Shown here: piece after piece, positions 24,500-34,062 of the stretch
Numbering within the stretch: position 1 is the stretch's first letter
Layout of the letters: each line of letters opens with the position of its first letter
Assembly: GCA_024398595.1 (NCBI GenBank)
Contig: JAKSIX010000002.1
Span: 1-64,000, forward strand
Source of the DNA: Bacteroidaceae bacterium
GTDB lineage: Bacteria > Bacteroidota > Bacteroidia > Bacteroidales > Bacteroidaceae
Length of the DNA stretch: 64,000 nucleotides
Reading direction: 5' to 3'
Translations under genes and position numbers: made by a program
The notes under the pieces: model-generated
Seen by the model: only the letters and a program-made list of their open reading frames with translations
The model's database searches: none
What the model was told of the DNA's origin: nothing

Positions 24500-26980
24500 A
24501 TGAACGTATCGTATAAGTGGCTTAAGGAGTATGTCGATTTTGACCTTTCTCCGGAGAAAACAGCTGAGGCTCTGACCTCGATAGGTCTTGAGGTTGACGG
24601 CATTGAAGAGGTGCAGTCTGTAAAGGGCGGACTCAAGGATATTGTGATCGGTGAAGTGTTGGCTTGCGAGCCGCATCCCAATTCGGATCATCTTCACATT
24701 ACTACTGTCAATCTCGGTGGCGGAACTCCTGAACAGATAGTCTGTGGTGCACCTAATGTCGCTGCCGGGCAAAAAGTAGCTGTGGCAGTGTGTGGCGCGA
24801 AAATATATGAAGGTGATGACTGCTTCACAATCAAACCGTCAAAACTGCGTGGTGTCGCCTCGAACGGAATGATTTGTTCTGAGAAGGAATTGGGTATAGG
24901 CAATGACCATTCAGGAATTATGGTTCTGTCTGCCGATGCCGTGCCCGGTACTCCCGCTGCGGATTATTTCGGACTTGAATCGGATTATGTGATAGAGGTG
25001 GATATAACTCCTAACCATGCGGATGCCTGCTCCCATTGGGGAGTGGCACGTGATTTATACGCCTGGCTGCTTCAGAATGGCTACAAGACATCGCTGCACC
25101 GTCCGTCGGATGAGAATTTCCACGTTGACGGCAATGACTTGAACATAGATATTGAGGTGCTGAATCAGGAGGCTTGCCCGCGCTATTCAGGCGTATCCAT
25201 AAGGAACGTGGCCATAAAGGAGAGTCCGGCCTGGCTGAAGAATAAGCTTACGGCAATAGGTCTGCATCCTATCAATAACGTCGTTGATGTCACAAACTTC
25301 ATAATGTTCGCGTACGGACAGCCTCTGCACAGTTTCGATGCCGATAAGATTGACGGCGGTAAGATTGTGGTCAGGACAATGCCGGAAGGTACTCCTTTCG
25401 TCACTCTTGACGGACAGGAGCGCAAGCTCTCCGAGCGTGACCTGATGATATGCAATGCCAATGAACCGATGTGTATTGGCGGTGTCTTCGGCGGCTTGAA
25501 GTCAGGTATTTCCGAGCAGACGGTCAACGTGTTCATAGAGAGCGCGTATTTCCATCCTACGTGGATCAGGAAGAGCGCACGCCGGCATCAGCTGGGCACG
25601 GATGCATCATTCAGATTTGAGCGTGGCGTTGATCCCAACGGTGTCATCTATGCCTTGAAACAGGCCGCAATGCTGATTGCCGAGCTTGGCGGCGGTACCA
25701 TTTCAATGCCGATAAAGGATGTCTATCCGCAGCCGATTGAGGATTTCAAGGTTGATTTCAAGTATGACTATGCAGACAAACTGGCTGGCAAGGTTCTTCC
25801 ACGGGAGACCATGAAGACGATTATCGGAAACCTTGGCATTGCCATTGATTCGGAGTCGGAAGACGGGTTGAAACTTTCTGTTCCGCCTTTCCGCGTAGAT
25901 GTGCAGCATCCGTGCGATATTGTGGAGGAAATTCTGAGAATATACGGTTATAATAATGTGGAGTTTGACAAGTCTGTGCGTTCCAGTCTGACTGTTCAGG
26001 GTGATGTGGATCGTGCCCACAAGATGCAGGATCTTGTGTCCGAACAACTTGTCGGCTGCGGGTTCAATGAGATTCTGAACAATTCCCTGACAAAGGCTGC
26101 ATATTATGACAATCTTGGCTGCTATCCTTCGGGGAGACTTGTCAGGCTGATGAATCCGTTGAGTGCTGATTTGAATGTGATGCGCCAGTCACTTCTGTTC
26201 GGAGGGTTGGAGAGCATCTCTTACAATGTGCGCCGCCAGAGTCCGGATCTGCGTCTGTTCGAGTTCGGCAAATGCTATTATTTTGATGCGGCACGCCGCG
26301 AGTCACTGTCGGACGGGGAGGGCGCCAACACGCTCAAGGCTTACAGTGAGGATTATCGCGTGGGCTTGTGGATTACAGGACAGCGGGTATCCGCTTCGTG
26401 GGCCCACAAGGATGAGGAGTCATCTTTTTTTGAACTGAAAGCCTGTGTCCACAATGTGTTCGCACGTCTTGGACTGGATGTCAGGAACATACGCATTGAA
26501 GAGTTCTCGGACGATGTTTATTCCAGCGGATTGCGTTATTTGCTCCGTTCCGGTAAGGTACTTGCCCAGATGGGTGTGATAAAGAACACGATATTGAAGT
26601 CCTTCGACATAGAGAAGCCTGTGTATTTTGCTGACATTGTATGGGATGAACTGCTGAAGGCTACCAAAAAGGTGAAGGTGAGCTATACGGATTTGCCCAA
26701 GTTTCCTGCTGTAAGGCGTGATTTGGCCCTGCTCGTTGACAAGTCTGTGACTTTTGCCCAGATAGAGAGCGTGGCGTACGGTGCGGAGAAGCGTCTGCTC
26801 AAGGATGTGTCGTTGTTTGATGTGTATGAGGGCAGAAACCTTGAGAACGGCAAGAAAAGCTATGCTGTTGCATTTATGTTGCAGGATGAGTCGCAGACAT
26901 TGAATGACAAGCAGATAGAGAAGACTATGAACGCAATCATCCGCAGTCTTGAGACTTCTCTCGGCGCACGCCTGAGATGA
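24500..26980 (+). CDS. pheT: Phenylalanyl-tRNA synthetase beta subunit
   Basis: An 826-residue beta chain of the heterotetrameric PheRS. It starts MNVSYKWLKEYVDFDLSP, followed by an EMAP/tRNA-binding domain (about residues 40-150), the B3/B4 editing region with the NVVDVTNFIM motif, the B5 domain, the catalytic-like core and the C-terminal anticodon-binding domain (FPAVRRDLALLVD). Length is standard. The alpha subunit gene (pheS) is not next to it. The first codon lies about 33 nt after a TAACTTCG promoter-like box, and yebC follows after 34 nt. Confidence 0.95.
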   Translation: MNVSYKWLKEYVDFDLSPEKTAEALTSIGLEVDGIEEVQSVKGGLKDIVIGEVLACEPHPNSDHLHITTVNLGGGTPEQIVCGAPNVAAGQKVAVAVCGAKIYEGDDCFTIKPSKLRGVASNGMICSEKELGIGNDHSGIMVLSADAVPGTPAADYFGLESDYVIEVDITPNHADACSHWGVARDLYAWLLQNGYKTSLHRPSDENFHVDGNDLNIDIEVLNQEACPRYSGVSIRNVAIKESPAWLKNKLTAIGLHPINNVVDVTNFIMFAYGQPLHSFDADKIDGGKIVVRTMPEGTPFVTLDGQERKLSERDLMICNANEPMCIGGVFGGLKSGISEQTVNVFIESAYFHPTWIRKSARRHQLGTDASFRFERGVDPNGVIYALKQAAMLIAELGGGTISMPIKDVYPQPIEDFKVDFKYDYADKLAGKVLPRETMKTIIGNLGIAIDSESEDGLKLSVPPFRVDVQHPCDIVEEILRIYGYNNVEFDKSVRSSLTVQGDVDRAHKMQDLVSEQLVGCGFNEILNNSLTKAAYYDNLGCYPSGRLVRLMNPLSADLNVMRQSLLFGGLESISYNVRRQSPDLRLFEFGKCYYFDAARRESLSDGEGANTLKAYSEDYRVGLWITGQRVSASWAHKDEESSFFELKACVHNVFARLGLDVRNIRIEEFSDDVYSSGLRYLLRSGKVLAQMGVIKNTILKSFDIEKPVYFADIVWDELLKATKKVKVSYTDLPKFPAVRRDLALLVDKSVTFAQIESVAYGAEKRLLKDVSLFDVYEGRNLENGKKSYAVAFMLQDESQTLNDKQIEKTMNAIIRSLETSLGARLR

Positions 26981-27014
26981 TTTTGCGAATATATAATCAA
27001 AAAACAATAAGAAA

Positions 27015-27752
27015 ATGGGAAGAGCATTTGAATTCAGAAAGGCGAGAAAACTGAAACGTTGGGGTAATATGGCGAAGACTTTTACGCGTATCGGCAAGCA
27101 GATTGCCATTGCAGTGAAGGCCGGAGGTCCTGACCCGGATCTTAATGCGCCTCTTCGTGCCATCATCGCCACAGCGAAGCACGAGAACATGCCAAAGGAC
27201 AATGTGGAGCGTGCCATCAAGAATGCGATGGGCAAGGATCAGAAAGACTACAAGGAAATGAACTACGAGGGCTACGGGCCACACGGAATCGCTATCTATG
27301 TGGAGACTCTTACAGATAATACGACCCGTACTGTGGCTAATGTCCGTGCCGTGTTCAATAAGTTCAGCGGTACTCTCGGCACCAGCGGAAGCCTTGACTT
27401 CATGTTCAGCCACAAATGCCAGTTTACGATATCGAAGAAGGATGGCGTAGATATGGATGACCTGATTCTGGAACTTATAGACCTTGGTGTAGAGGATGAG
27501 TACGATTACGATGAGGAGGAGAACGAGATAACGCTGTACGGTGATCCCAAGTCGTATGCGGCAATACAGAAATACCTTGAGGAGAATGGCTTTGAGGTTA
27601 AGGCTGCCGAATTCACACGTATTCCGAACGACCTGAAGGATGTTACTCCCGAACAGCGTGAGACCATTGACAAGATAGTTGAACGTCTGGAAGAGGATGA
27701 TGACGTGCAGAACGTATATACCAATATGCGTCCTATAGAAGGCGAAGAATAA
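27015..27752 (+). CDS. yebC: YebC/PmpR (TACO1) family protein
   Basis: A 245-residue member of the YebC family. The start MGRAFEFRKARKLKRWGNMAKTF and the NMPKDNVERAI segment are the family signature, followed by YEGYGPHGIAIYVE and an acidic hinge (residues about 155-175, rich in Asp/Glu). The family was first seen as a DNA-binding regulator, and more recent work links YebC/TACO1 to relief of ribosome stalling. It is 34 nt after pheT and 6 nt before the C_GCAxxG_C_C gene, in line with a translation-related context. Confidence 0.92.
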   Translation: MGRAFEFRKARKLKRWGNMAKTFTRIGKQIAIAVKAGGPDPDLNAPLRAIIATAKHENMPKDNVERAIKNAMGKDQKDYKEMNYEGYGPHGIAIYVETLTDNTTRTVANVRAVFNKFSGTLGTSGSLDFMFSHKCQFTISKKDGVDMDDLILELIDLGVEDEYDYDEEENEITLYGDPKSYAAIQKYLEENGFEVKAAEFTRIPNDLKDVTPEQRETIDKIVERLEEDDDVQNVYTNMRPIEGEE

Positions 27753-27758
27753 AAACGC

Positions 27759-28247
27759 ATGACAGAGCAGATTGATCGCGTAGCCCTTGCTGTAGAACTT
27801 TTCAAACAAGGCTTTAACTGCTCACAGTCGGTTACGGCGGCTTTTGCAGATTTGTACGGGCTGACACGCGAGCAGGCATTGCGTGTGTCTGCCTCGTTCG
27901 GCGGCGGTATGGGACGTATGCGTGAGGTGTGCGGGGCCGTGTCGGGTATGTTTGTTCTGGCAGGCCTTGACTGCGGCAGTCCGCAAGCGGGCGATGCGGC
28001 CGGTAAGGAATACAATTACCGTGTAGTCCAGATGCTTGCGGAAAAGTTCAGGGAACATAACGGCTCGATTGTGTGCCGTGAGTTGCTGGGCTTGTCCAAA
28101 GGCAGTCCTGTTCCAGCCGAAAGGAATGCGGAATACTACAGGAAAAGACCGTGCGTACAGATTGTGGCCGATGCTGCGGCTATATTCAATGATTATCTGA
28201 ACGGCAAAGAAAACGATTCTAACTTTAACTCAAATAATGTTAAATAG
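27759..28247 (+). CDS. C_GCAxxG_C_C family redox protein
   Basis: A 162-residue protein of the C_GCAxxG_C_C family. Conserved cysteines sit in FNCSQSV (about residue 21), MREVCGAVSGM (GxxxCGAxxG motif, about residue 53) and GLDCGS, with another in VCRELLG. The pattern suggests metal or redox chemistry, but no function is established for the family. The Asn/Ser-rich C-terminal tail is not conserved in my recollection of the family. It overlaps nothing and is 6 nt after yebC. Confidence 0.8.
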   Translation: MTEQIDRVALAVELFKQGFNCSQSVTAAFADLYGLTREQALRVSASFGGGMGRMREVCGAVSGMFVLAGLDCGSPQAGDAAGKEYNYRVVQMLAEKFREHNGSIVCRELLGLSKGSPVPAERNAEYYRKRPCVQIVADAAAIFNDYLNGKENDSNFNSNNVK

Positions 28248-28259
28248 TTAATTTGCTGA

Positions 28260-28289
28260 TTGCCAATTAATAAATTGACTGTAACTTTG
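28260..28289 (+). promoter_or_regulatory. Promoter of the winged-helix gene
   Basis: TTG at 28260-28262, 19-nt spacer, TAACTTTG at 28282-28289: a full match to the Bacteroidota -33/-7 pattern. Transcription would begin near 28296, about 23 nt before the ATG at 28319. Confidence 0.6.
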
Positions 28290-28318
28290 CGGTCGAAATA
28301 AAAAACGTATAAGAAAAG

Positions 28319-28519
28319 ATGTTCACACAAATGGTTGGAGAGTATGCCGGCATGATATGGCGTGCTCTTGAAGGCAACAATGCCCTTTCCCAGAAAGAAA
28401 TCAAGAAAATTGCAAAAATGAAGGACAAGGAGTTTTATCTTGGTCTCGGTTGGCTGCTCCGCGAGGACAAATTGAATGTCACCGAAGGCGAGGACGAAAT
28501 GTATTTCGCACTCAAGTAA
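28319..28519 (+). CDS. Small winged-helix protein (DUF2582-like)
   Basis: A 66-residue protein. The whole chain fits a winged helix: two helices (MVGEYAGMIWRALE and SQKEIKKIAKMKD), a recognition-helix region (EFYLGLGWLLRED) and a beta wing (KLNVTEGEDEMYFALK). It matches the DUF2582 / winged-helix-turn-helix family common in Bacteroidota. It probably binds DNA, but its target is unknown. It is a single-gene unit with its own promoter (28260-28289) and a strong terminator (28542-28587). Confidence 0.75.
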   Translation: MFTQMVGEYAGMIWRALEGNNALSQKEIKKIAKMKDKEFYLGLGWLLREDKLNVTEGEDEMYFALK

Positions 28520-28541
28520 GCAACTTCTCTGAAACATTATT

Positions 28542-28587
28542 ACGGCAATTCCGCAGTCATTGATATTGATGATTGCGGAATTGTCGT
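28542..28587 (+). terminator. Strong hairpin terminator that also contains part of the lepA promoter
   Basis: A stem of about 20 bp (28542-28561 with 28568-28587, with a few G-T pairs) around a 6-nt loop, followed by a T-rich run to 28602. It lies 22 nt after the winged-helix gene. The TTG at 28573-28575 inside the 3' half of the stem is also the -33 element for lepA. Confidence 0.75.
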
Positions 28588-28603
28588 GTTTTACTTATTT
28601 TTG
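28573..28603 (+). promoter_or_regulatory. Promoter of lepA
   Basis: TTG at 28573-28575, 20-nt spacer, TATTTTTG at 28596-28603. Transcription would begin near 28610, 11 nt before the lepA ATG at 28621. The T-run of the preceding terminator doubles as promoter spacer. Confidence 0.6.
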
Positions 28604-28620
28604 CGAAATAATTGTACGTG

Positions 28621-30402
28621 ATGAAAAATATCAGGAATTTCTGCATAATAGCGCATATTGACCACGGTAAGTCAACTCTGGCTGACCGCCTGTTGGAATA
28701 TACCAAGACGATAGATGTGACGGAAGGCCAGATGCTGGACGATATGGATCTGGAGAAGGAACGTGGAATAACCATCAAGAGTCACGCTATTCAGATGGAA
28801 TATGAATATAAGGGTGAGAAGTATATCCTTAACCTTATTGATACTCCGGGACATGTGGATTTTTCATACGAGGTGTCGCGTTCTATTGCGGCTTGCGAAG
28901 GTGCCGTGCTGGTGGTCGATGCAACTCAGGGTGTTCAGGCACAGACGATAAGCAATCTTTATATGGCTATTGAGCACGACTTGGAGATAATTCCAGTTAT
29001 CAACAAGTGCGATATGCAGAGTGCTATGCCTGATGAGGTGGAAGATGAGATTGTTGATTTACTCGGTTGTAAGCGTGACGAAATAATACGCGCATCCGCA
29101 CGCACGGGGATGGGCGTTCATGAAATACTGGATGCAATTGTGGAGCGTATTCCAAATCCGGTCGGAAATCCGGATGCTCCTCTGCAGGCTCTGATATTCG
29201 ATTCCGTATTCAATCCTTTCCGTGGAATCATTGCGTATTACAAGATTGTGAACGGAAGTATCCACAGTGGCGATAAGGTGAAATTCTACAATACCGGCAA
29301 GGAATACGATGCTGATGAGATAGGTGTGCTGCGTATGGATATGGTGCCGCGCGATGTCATGAAGACCGGAGACGTTGGCTACATCATATCCGGCATAAAG
29401 ACATCGACGGAGGTTAAGGTCGGTGATACAATCACTCATGTGGCGCGTCCGTGCGATGAGGCCATATCAGGTTTTGAAGAATCCAAACCTATGGTGTTCG
29501 CCGGTGTGTATCCGATAGATGTGAACGAGTTTGAGGATTTGCGGGCATCGCTTGAGAAACTTCAGCTGAATGATGCGTCTCTCAGTTTTACCCCTGAGTC
29601 ATCAATGGCACTCGGATTCGGATTCCGTTGCGGTTTCCTCGGGCTGCTCCACATGGAGATTGTTCAGGAACGTCTGGACCGCGAATTTGATATGAGCGTG
29701 ATTCCGCCAGTTCCGAATGTACAGTACATCGTCTATGACAAGCAGGGCAACTGCACGGAGGTGCATAACCCGAGCGGTATGCCGGATCTGACGCTGATTG
29801 ACCATATTGAGGAACCTTATATCGATGCATCGATTATCACTACGACTGAGTATATAGGCCCGATAATGACGCTTTGTCTGGACAAGCGCGGAGAACTGGT
29901 CAAACAGCAGTTCATTGCCGGTAACCGGGTTGAACTTTATTTCAAACTGCCGCTCGGCGAGATTGTCATTGATTTCTATGACAAGTTGAAGAGTATTTCA
30001 AAGGGGTATGCATCGTTCGACTATCATCCGGCAGGTTTCCGCCCGTCAAAACTGATAAAGTTGGATATTCTGCTGAACGGGGAGCCTGTAGATGCGCTCT
30101 CCACACTTACGCACGTGGATAATGCATATGATCTTGGTCGCAGGATGTGTGAGAAGTTGAAGGATCTTATACCGAGACAGCAGTTTGATATTGCAATACA
30201 GGCGGCTATAGGTGCTAAGATTATCGCACGCGAGACTATAAAGCAGGTGCGCAAGGACGTTACCGCAAAATGCTACGGCGGTGATGTGTCGCGTAAGCGT
30301 AAGTTGCTTGAAAAGCAGAAGAAAGGCAAGAAGCGTATGAAGCAGATTGGAAACGTAGAGGTTCCGCAGAAGGCGTTCCTTGCAGTATTGAAGCTTGACT
30401 AA
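28621..30402 (+). CDS. lepA: Elongation factor 4 (LepA) GTPase
   Basis: A 593-residue translational GTPase. G1 is AHIDHGKST (about residues 12-20), G2 GITIKS, G3 DTPGHVDF, G4 NKCDM. The C-terminal LepA-specific domain ends in [20 protein letters not shown] and VLKLD. LepA binds ribosomes and affects back-translocation and initiation. The ATG at 28621 is preferred over a TTG 9 nt upstream because the family starts [16 protein letters not shown]. It is followed by a hairpin shared with the convergent acyl-CoA ligase. Confidence 0.96.
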   Translation: MKNIRNFCIIAHIDHGKSTLADRLLEYTKTIDVTEGQMLDDMDLEKERGITIKSHAIQMEYEYKGEKYILNLIDTPGHVDFSYEVSRSIAACEGAVLVVDATQGVQAQTISNLYMAIEHDLEIIPVINKCDMQSAMPDEVEDEIVDLLGCKRDEIIRASARTGMGVHEILDAIVERIPNPVGNPDAPLQALIFDSVFNPFRGIIAYYKIVNGSIHSGDKVKFYNTGKEYDADEIGVLRMDMVPRDVMKTGDVGYIISGIKTSTEVKVGDTITHVARPCDEAISGFEESKPMVFAGVYPIDVNEFEDLRASLEKLQLNDASLSFTPESSMALGFGFRCGFLGLLHMEIVQERLDREFDMSVIPPVPNVQYIVYDKQGNCTEVHNPSGMPDLTLIDHIEEPYIDASIITTTEYIGPIMTLCLDKRGELVKQQFIAGNRVELYFKLPLGEIVIDFYDKLKSISKGYASFDYHPAGFRPSKLIKLDILLNGEPVDALSTLTHVDNAYDLGRRMCEKLKDLIPRQQFDIAIQAAIGAKIIARETIKQVRKDVTAKCYGGDVSRKRKLLEKQKKGKKRMKQIGNVEVPQKAFLAVLKLD

Positions 30403-30403
30403 T

Positions 30404-30444
30404 ATCAGTAATTCGGATTTCGTGGCGAAACCCGAATTACTGAT
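30404..30444. terminator. Bidirectional stem-loop between lepA and the acyl-CoA ligase
   Basis: Arms 30404-30416 and 30432-30444 pair perfectly over 13 bp. After one A-C mismatch, TTTCG (30418-30422) pairs with CGAAA (30426-30430) around a TGG loop. The stem overlaps the minus-strand ligase stop codon (30437-30439) and starts 2 nt after the lepA stop. The arm resembles those at 13293-13359 with paired base changes. Confidence 0.65.
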
Positions 30445-32140
30445 AAAGGAAACGCTTGATGCTGCCTTTCGGTGTCTTCTCGAAACTTTCCTCCATCAGC
30501 TGGAACGAGTGAACCCTCTCGTAGGCCGGGAGCGATTCGTTCATTTCCTTGCGGGAAGCGTCAAGGCGTTGCTCAATCTGCTGTCGGCTGAGGCTTCCTG
30601 TCCTTGCAGCTTCCGGATCGGCAACTATGAGACCGATGAGTTTGCCGTCACGTTCAACCACCAGCGATTCGGCTACCAACGGTAACTTGTTGATGATGGT
30701 CTCAATCTCTTCCGGGTAAATGTTCTGTCCTGAGGAACCGAGAATCATGTTTTTGCTGCGGCCCTTTATCGTGATGAAACCGTGCTTGTCCATAAGACCC
30801 ATATCACCGGTGTAGAACCATCCGTCATCATCTATGGCCTGTGCCGTAGCTTCCGGATTCTTGTAGTATCCGAGCATTACATTATCTCCTTTTATTGTAA
30901 TCTCGCCCGGTGTGTTCTCCGGGTCTGAACTGTGAATCTCAACTGTCACTCCGTCTATAGGCTGGCCGCAGGTGCCTGGCTTGAAAGTGTTCCAGTGTGT
31001 GTATGATATGAGAGGTGCGCATTCTGTAGCACCGTATCCTACTGAATAAGGGAAATTGATTGTCCTAAGGCAGTTCTCAACTTCTTTGCTGAGTGCTGCG
31101 CCTCCGATAATCAGCTCTACCATTTTACCGCCGAATATGTCAATGAGCTTGTTTCGTATACCTCTCAGTATAATCTGTCTTAAAATAGGAATCCTAAGGG
31201 CTATCTTCATTGAAGGCTTATCCATAATCGGCATCAGGCCATTGTTTACAACCTTTTCGATAACCAGAGGCACAGTGATGATAAGTGTAGGCTTGAATTC
31301 CCTGAAAGTCTGGAATATTATTTTCGGACTTGGAATCTTGGTCAGGAAATGTATGTGACAGCCTAATGTGAAATCATAGATGAACTCAAACATCAGCCCG
31401 AACATATGGGCCAGCGGAAGCATGCATACGGTATCGCTGCCGGGTTTGAGCGGCATTTTGTTGAGACTGTATATCAACAGCATACGCAATGCCCGGTACG
31501 GTATCATTACACCCTTGGGAAAACTCGTGGTTCCTGAGGTGTAGTTCAGAATGGCAAGGTCATTCCTGTCTTTCTCCTTGAAGAATGCAACATCGTTTTT
31601 GCCGAATCCGTTCGGGAATCTCTGGCTGAAAATCTCATCCAATTTCCCGTATGTGTCGGTCAGCTTTCTGTTCTGCGACTGAATCAGTTCCAAACCGGAT
31701 ATATTGAAATATCCTTCAATTGCCGGCATCTTGTCTGTGTCAATGCTCTTCCACTGTGATTCGCCTACGTACAGTAATCTTGCTTCAGAGTGGTTCACTA
31801 TATTGTGAATGTAGTCTGACTTGAAGTCGGCGAGTATCGGCACAGGTACCGCACCGTATGAGAGAATCGAGAGGAATGCGATTGCCCAGTTGGCGCAGTT
31901 CTTTCCACACAATGCGGCTTTGTCGCCCGGTTTCAGTCCGATGCTTCTGTACAGGATGTGCGCACGTTCAATTTTTTCCGCAATATCCTTATAGAGGTAT
32001 GTTTCACCCTGATAGTCCGACAATGCCTTCAGATTCCAGTTCTTGGTGATGCTTTCCTGAAAGAAAGCTATTGTGCTAGGGTTGTTCAGGTTTATGATGC
32101 TGCTGACATCCAATACGTTTTTGAAAACATTACTACTCAT
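30437..32140 (-). CDS. AMP-dependent long-chain acyl-CoA ligase (paralogue 1)
   Basis: A 567-residue ANL-superfamily adenylating enzyme. NYTSGTTSFPKGVM is the ATP loop, GYGATECAPLIS is the A5 motif, YTGDMG the A7 region, and the C-terminal KTPKGSIKRFLYQ carries the catalytic Lys. It would activate a fatty or other acid with ATP and CoA (or ACP). The ATG at 32140 is chosen because similarity to the paralogue begins there; an upstream in-frame ATG gives 37 extra residues without homology. A TAnnTTTG-like box (TACTTTTG) lies at 32169-32176. The paralogue at 44168-45829 has the same orientation, and the two flank the glycan island. Confidence 0.85.
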   Translation of the reverse strand: MSSNVFKNVLDVSSIINLNNPSTIAFFQESITKNWNLKALSDYQGETYLYKDIAEKIERAHILYRSIGLKPGDKAALCGKNCANWAIAFLSILSYGAVPVPILADFKSDYIHNIVNHSEARLLYVGESQWKSIDTDKMPAIEGYFNISGLELIQSQNRKLTDTYGKLDEIFSQRFPNGFGKNDVAFFKEKDRNDLAILNYTSGTTSFPKGVMIPYRALRMLLIYSLNKMPLKPGSDTVCMLPLAHMFGLMFEFIYDFTLGCHIHFLTKIPSPKIIFQTFREFKPTLIITVPLVIEKVVNNGLMPIMDKPSMKIALRIPILRQIILRGIRNKLIDIFGGKMVELIIGGAALSKEVENCLRTINFPYSVGYGATECAPLISYTHWNTFKPGTCGQPIDGVTVEIHSSDPENTPGEITIKGDNVMLGYYKNPEATAQAIDDDGWFYTGDMGLMDKHGFITIKGRSKNMILGSSGQNIYPEEIETIINKLPLVAESLVVERDGKLIGLIVADPEAARTGSLSRQQIEQRLDASRKEMNESLPAYERVHSFQLMEESFEKTPKGSIKRFLYQ

Positions 32141-32203
32141 AGACTGCCATACTTTTTCAAAAGTTGTCAAAAGTAATGATTTATTCCGTATTTCTGAGAA
32201 TTT

Positions 32204-32381
32204 GTTTTGAAATGTTCGATTAAGAACCTGTTTTGAAATGATTAACTTCAATTCTTATGCTTCTTTTCCGCATCTTTTCTACCGCTTTCCGGTTACAATG
32301 GAGCCACATTGCTCCCTCAAATCAGCAGAAAATCTGCTGGAAAATAACCTATAATAATTTTCGTCAACCATTTCAAAACAG
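32204..32381. repeat. Repeat-rich gap at the left edge of the glycan island
   Basis: TGTTTTGAAATG occurs twice in direct orientation (32204-32215 and 32229-32240) and once inverted (32369-32380). The second and third copies extend to a 13-bp inverted pair (32228-32240 with 32369-32381). Between them lies a perfect 7-bp hairpin (CAGCAGA/TCTGCTG, 32323-32339). The complete gap, 32141-32517, has no gene or tRNA that I can recognise. It may be a remnant of a small mobile or recombinogenic element. Confidence 0.5.
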
Positions 32382-32517
32382 ATTCTGAACTATTATTCGT
32401 AAATTTGACGATGTTAAGAATATAACATTGTAACGATGTCGTCTGTAATCTTACCCGCTACAATCTCTGTAATCTTCTTGCATGATGAGACTTGGAACTC
32501 ATTCTGTACTTTGATAT

Positions 32518-34062
32518 ATGGTTGGGATTGATCAGAAACGGATAGCCAAGAACACGCTGATGCTGTATATCAGGATGGGCGTGGTTATGATGGTCAATCT
32601 TTATGCGTCACGAGTCATTCTGGCAGCTTTGGGTAAGGTCGATTTCGGCATATATGGCGCTGTCGGAAGCATAGTGCAGATGTGTTCGTTTTTGTCCGTT
32701 ACAATGTCAACGGCGTGTCAGAGATTCTATTCCTTTGAGATTGGACGTGGCAATTTTGACAGACTCAGACGCTGTTTCAGTCAGACAATAATAGTTTTCA
32801 TTGTCATCGCGCTGATTGTTGTTCTGCTCTCCGAAAGTGCAGGAATGTGGTTTCTTGAAAATAAAATGCAGTTGGCAGGCCGCACGTATGCGGCTCATTA
32901 TGTCTTTCAGCTCTCAATCGTAAGTTTCATTTTCCAGATAATGCGGATTCCATATATGGGTATGGTAATTGCAAAGGAGAAAATGAAGGTTTTTGCGTAT
33001 ATCAGTGTGTTTGAGGCTTTAGGCTCATTGACTATATCGCTTTTGCTGAAGTATTCACATCACGACAGACTGATTCTTTATGCATGGTTGATGCTTACGG
33101 TTCAGATAATGACAACGCTTGCGTTTTATCTATATTGCAGGATTTTCTATGTTGAATGCCGGGTGTCATTAAAATATGACAGAGCAATGTTCAGACAGGT
33201 CTTTTCGTTTACAGGATGGGAAATGATAGGCTCGTTGGCAGGAGTTTGCAAGACGTACGGTGTTAATCTCCTGTTGTTGAATCCTTTTTTCGGACCTGTG
33301 ATTAATGCGGCACGTGATGTCGCCAACAAGGTGTATAGCACAATACTTCAGCTGCAGACGAATTTCTTTATGGCTGTTAAACCACAACTGATCAAATCAT
33401 ACGCAGATGGAAAGGTGGACGATATGATTGCTCTTATGTGCCAGAGCCTTAGGCTTACATATTATTTGCTGTTGGTTGTAGCCATACCTATCCTTGTGGA
33501 GACTCCTATGATTCTTGACATTTGGCTGGAAGATGTTCCGGAATATGCTCCATTGTTTGCCAGACTGCTTATCGTGAATGGGCTGATTGACACTTTCTCT
33601 AATCCATTGGCATCGGCAATACAGGCAACAGGCAGGAACAAGTGGTATCAGATTTGTATGGGCTCTACTTTACTTGCCATTGTCCCGATAGGGTATGCAG
33701 GGTTTAAATGGTTAGACTGGAATGCGGAAGCTGTATTCTATGTTTCTATAGTTTTGTCAGTAGCTGCACAGTGTGTAAGGGTGTATTTTGTGAGGAAACA
33801 GATAGAACTTGATGTCAGAATGTTTATGCGCCAAGTTGTATATGTCATTCTATTGGTGACATCTGTATGTGTGGCACTGCCACTGCTCGTGAAATGGCTT
33901 TTTGAAATGTCGGATGACCTTTTATCTGCGATTATAGTAATGGCAGTCAGCATGATGTGGACAGCAATAGTTGTGTATTTCATAGGTATTACGGGAAGTG
34001 AGCGTAAGTATGTCAATGGGTTTGTAAAAAAATATATTGGTTTTGTGATATGCAGGCGATAA
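32518..34062 (+). CDS. Wzx-like lipid-linked oligosaccharide flippase (MOP superfamily)
   Basis: A 514-residue polytopic protein with about twelve to fourteen hydrophobic helices and few charged loops, in the polysaccharide-export/MATE-like group. The start MVGIDQKRIAKNTLMLYIRMG and the following ASRVILAALGKVDFGIYGAVG region resemble Bacteroidota O-unit flippases. It would move a lipid-linked glycan or repeat unit to the periplasmic face. It opens the island and overlaps the LicC-PLP fusion gene by 13 nt, so translation is coupled. No Wzy polymerase or chain-length regulator is nearby, so the product may be a short glycan. Confidence 0.82.
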   Translation: MVGIDQKRIAKNTLMLYIRMGVVMMVNLYASRVILAALGKVDFGIYGAVGSIVQMCSFLSVTMSTACQRFYSFEIGRGNFDRLRRCFSQTIIVFIVIALIVVLLSESAGMWFLENKMQLAGRTYAAHYVFQLSIVSFIFQIMRIPYMGMVIAKEKMKVFAYISVFEALGSLTISLLLKYSHHDRLILYAWLMLTVQIMTTLAFYLYCRIFYVECRVSLKYDRAMFRQVFSFTGWEMIGSLAGVCKTYGVNLLLLNPFFGPVINAARDVANKVYSTILQLQTNFFMAVKPQLIKSYADGKVDDMIALMCQSLRLTYYLLLVVAIPILVETPMILDIWLEDVPEYAPLFARLLIVNGLIDTFSNPLASAIQATGRNKWYQICMGSTLLAIVPIGYAGFKWLDWNAEAVFYVSIVLSVAAQCVRVYFVRKQIELDVRMFMRQVVYVILLVTSVCVALPLLVKWLFEMSDDLLSAIIVMAVSMMWTAIVVYFIGITGSERKYVNGFVKKYIGFVICRR

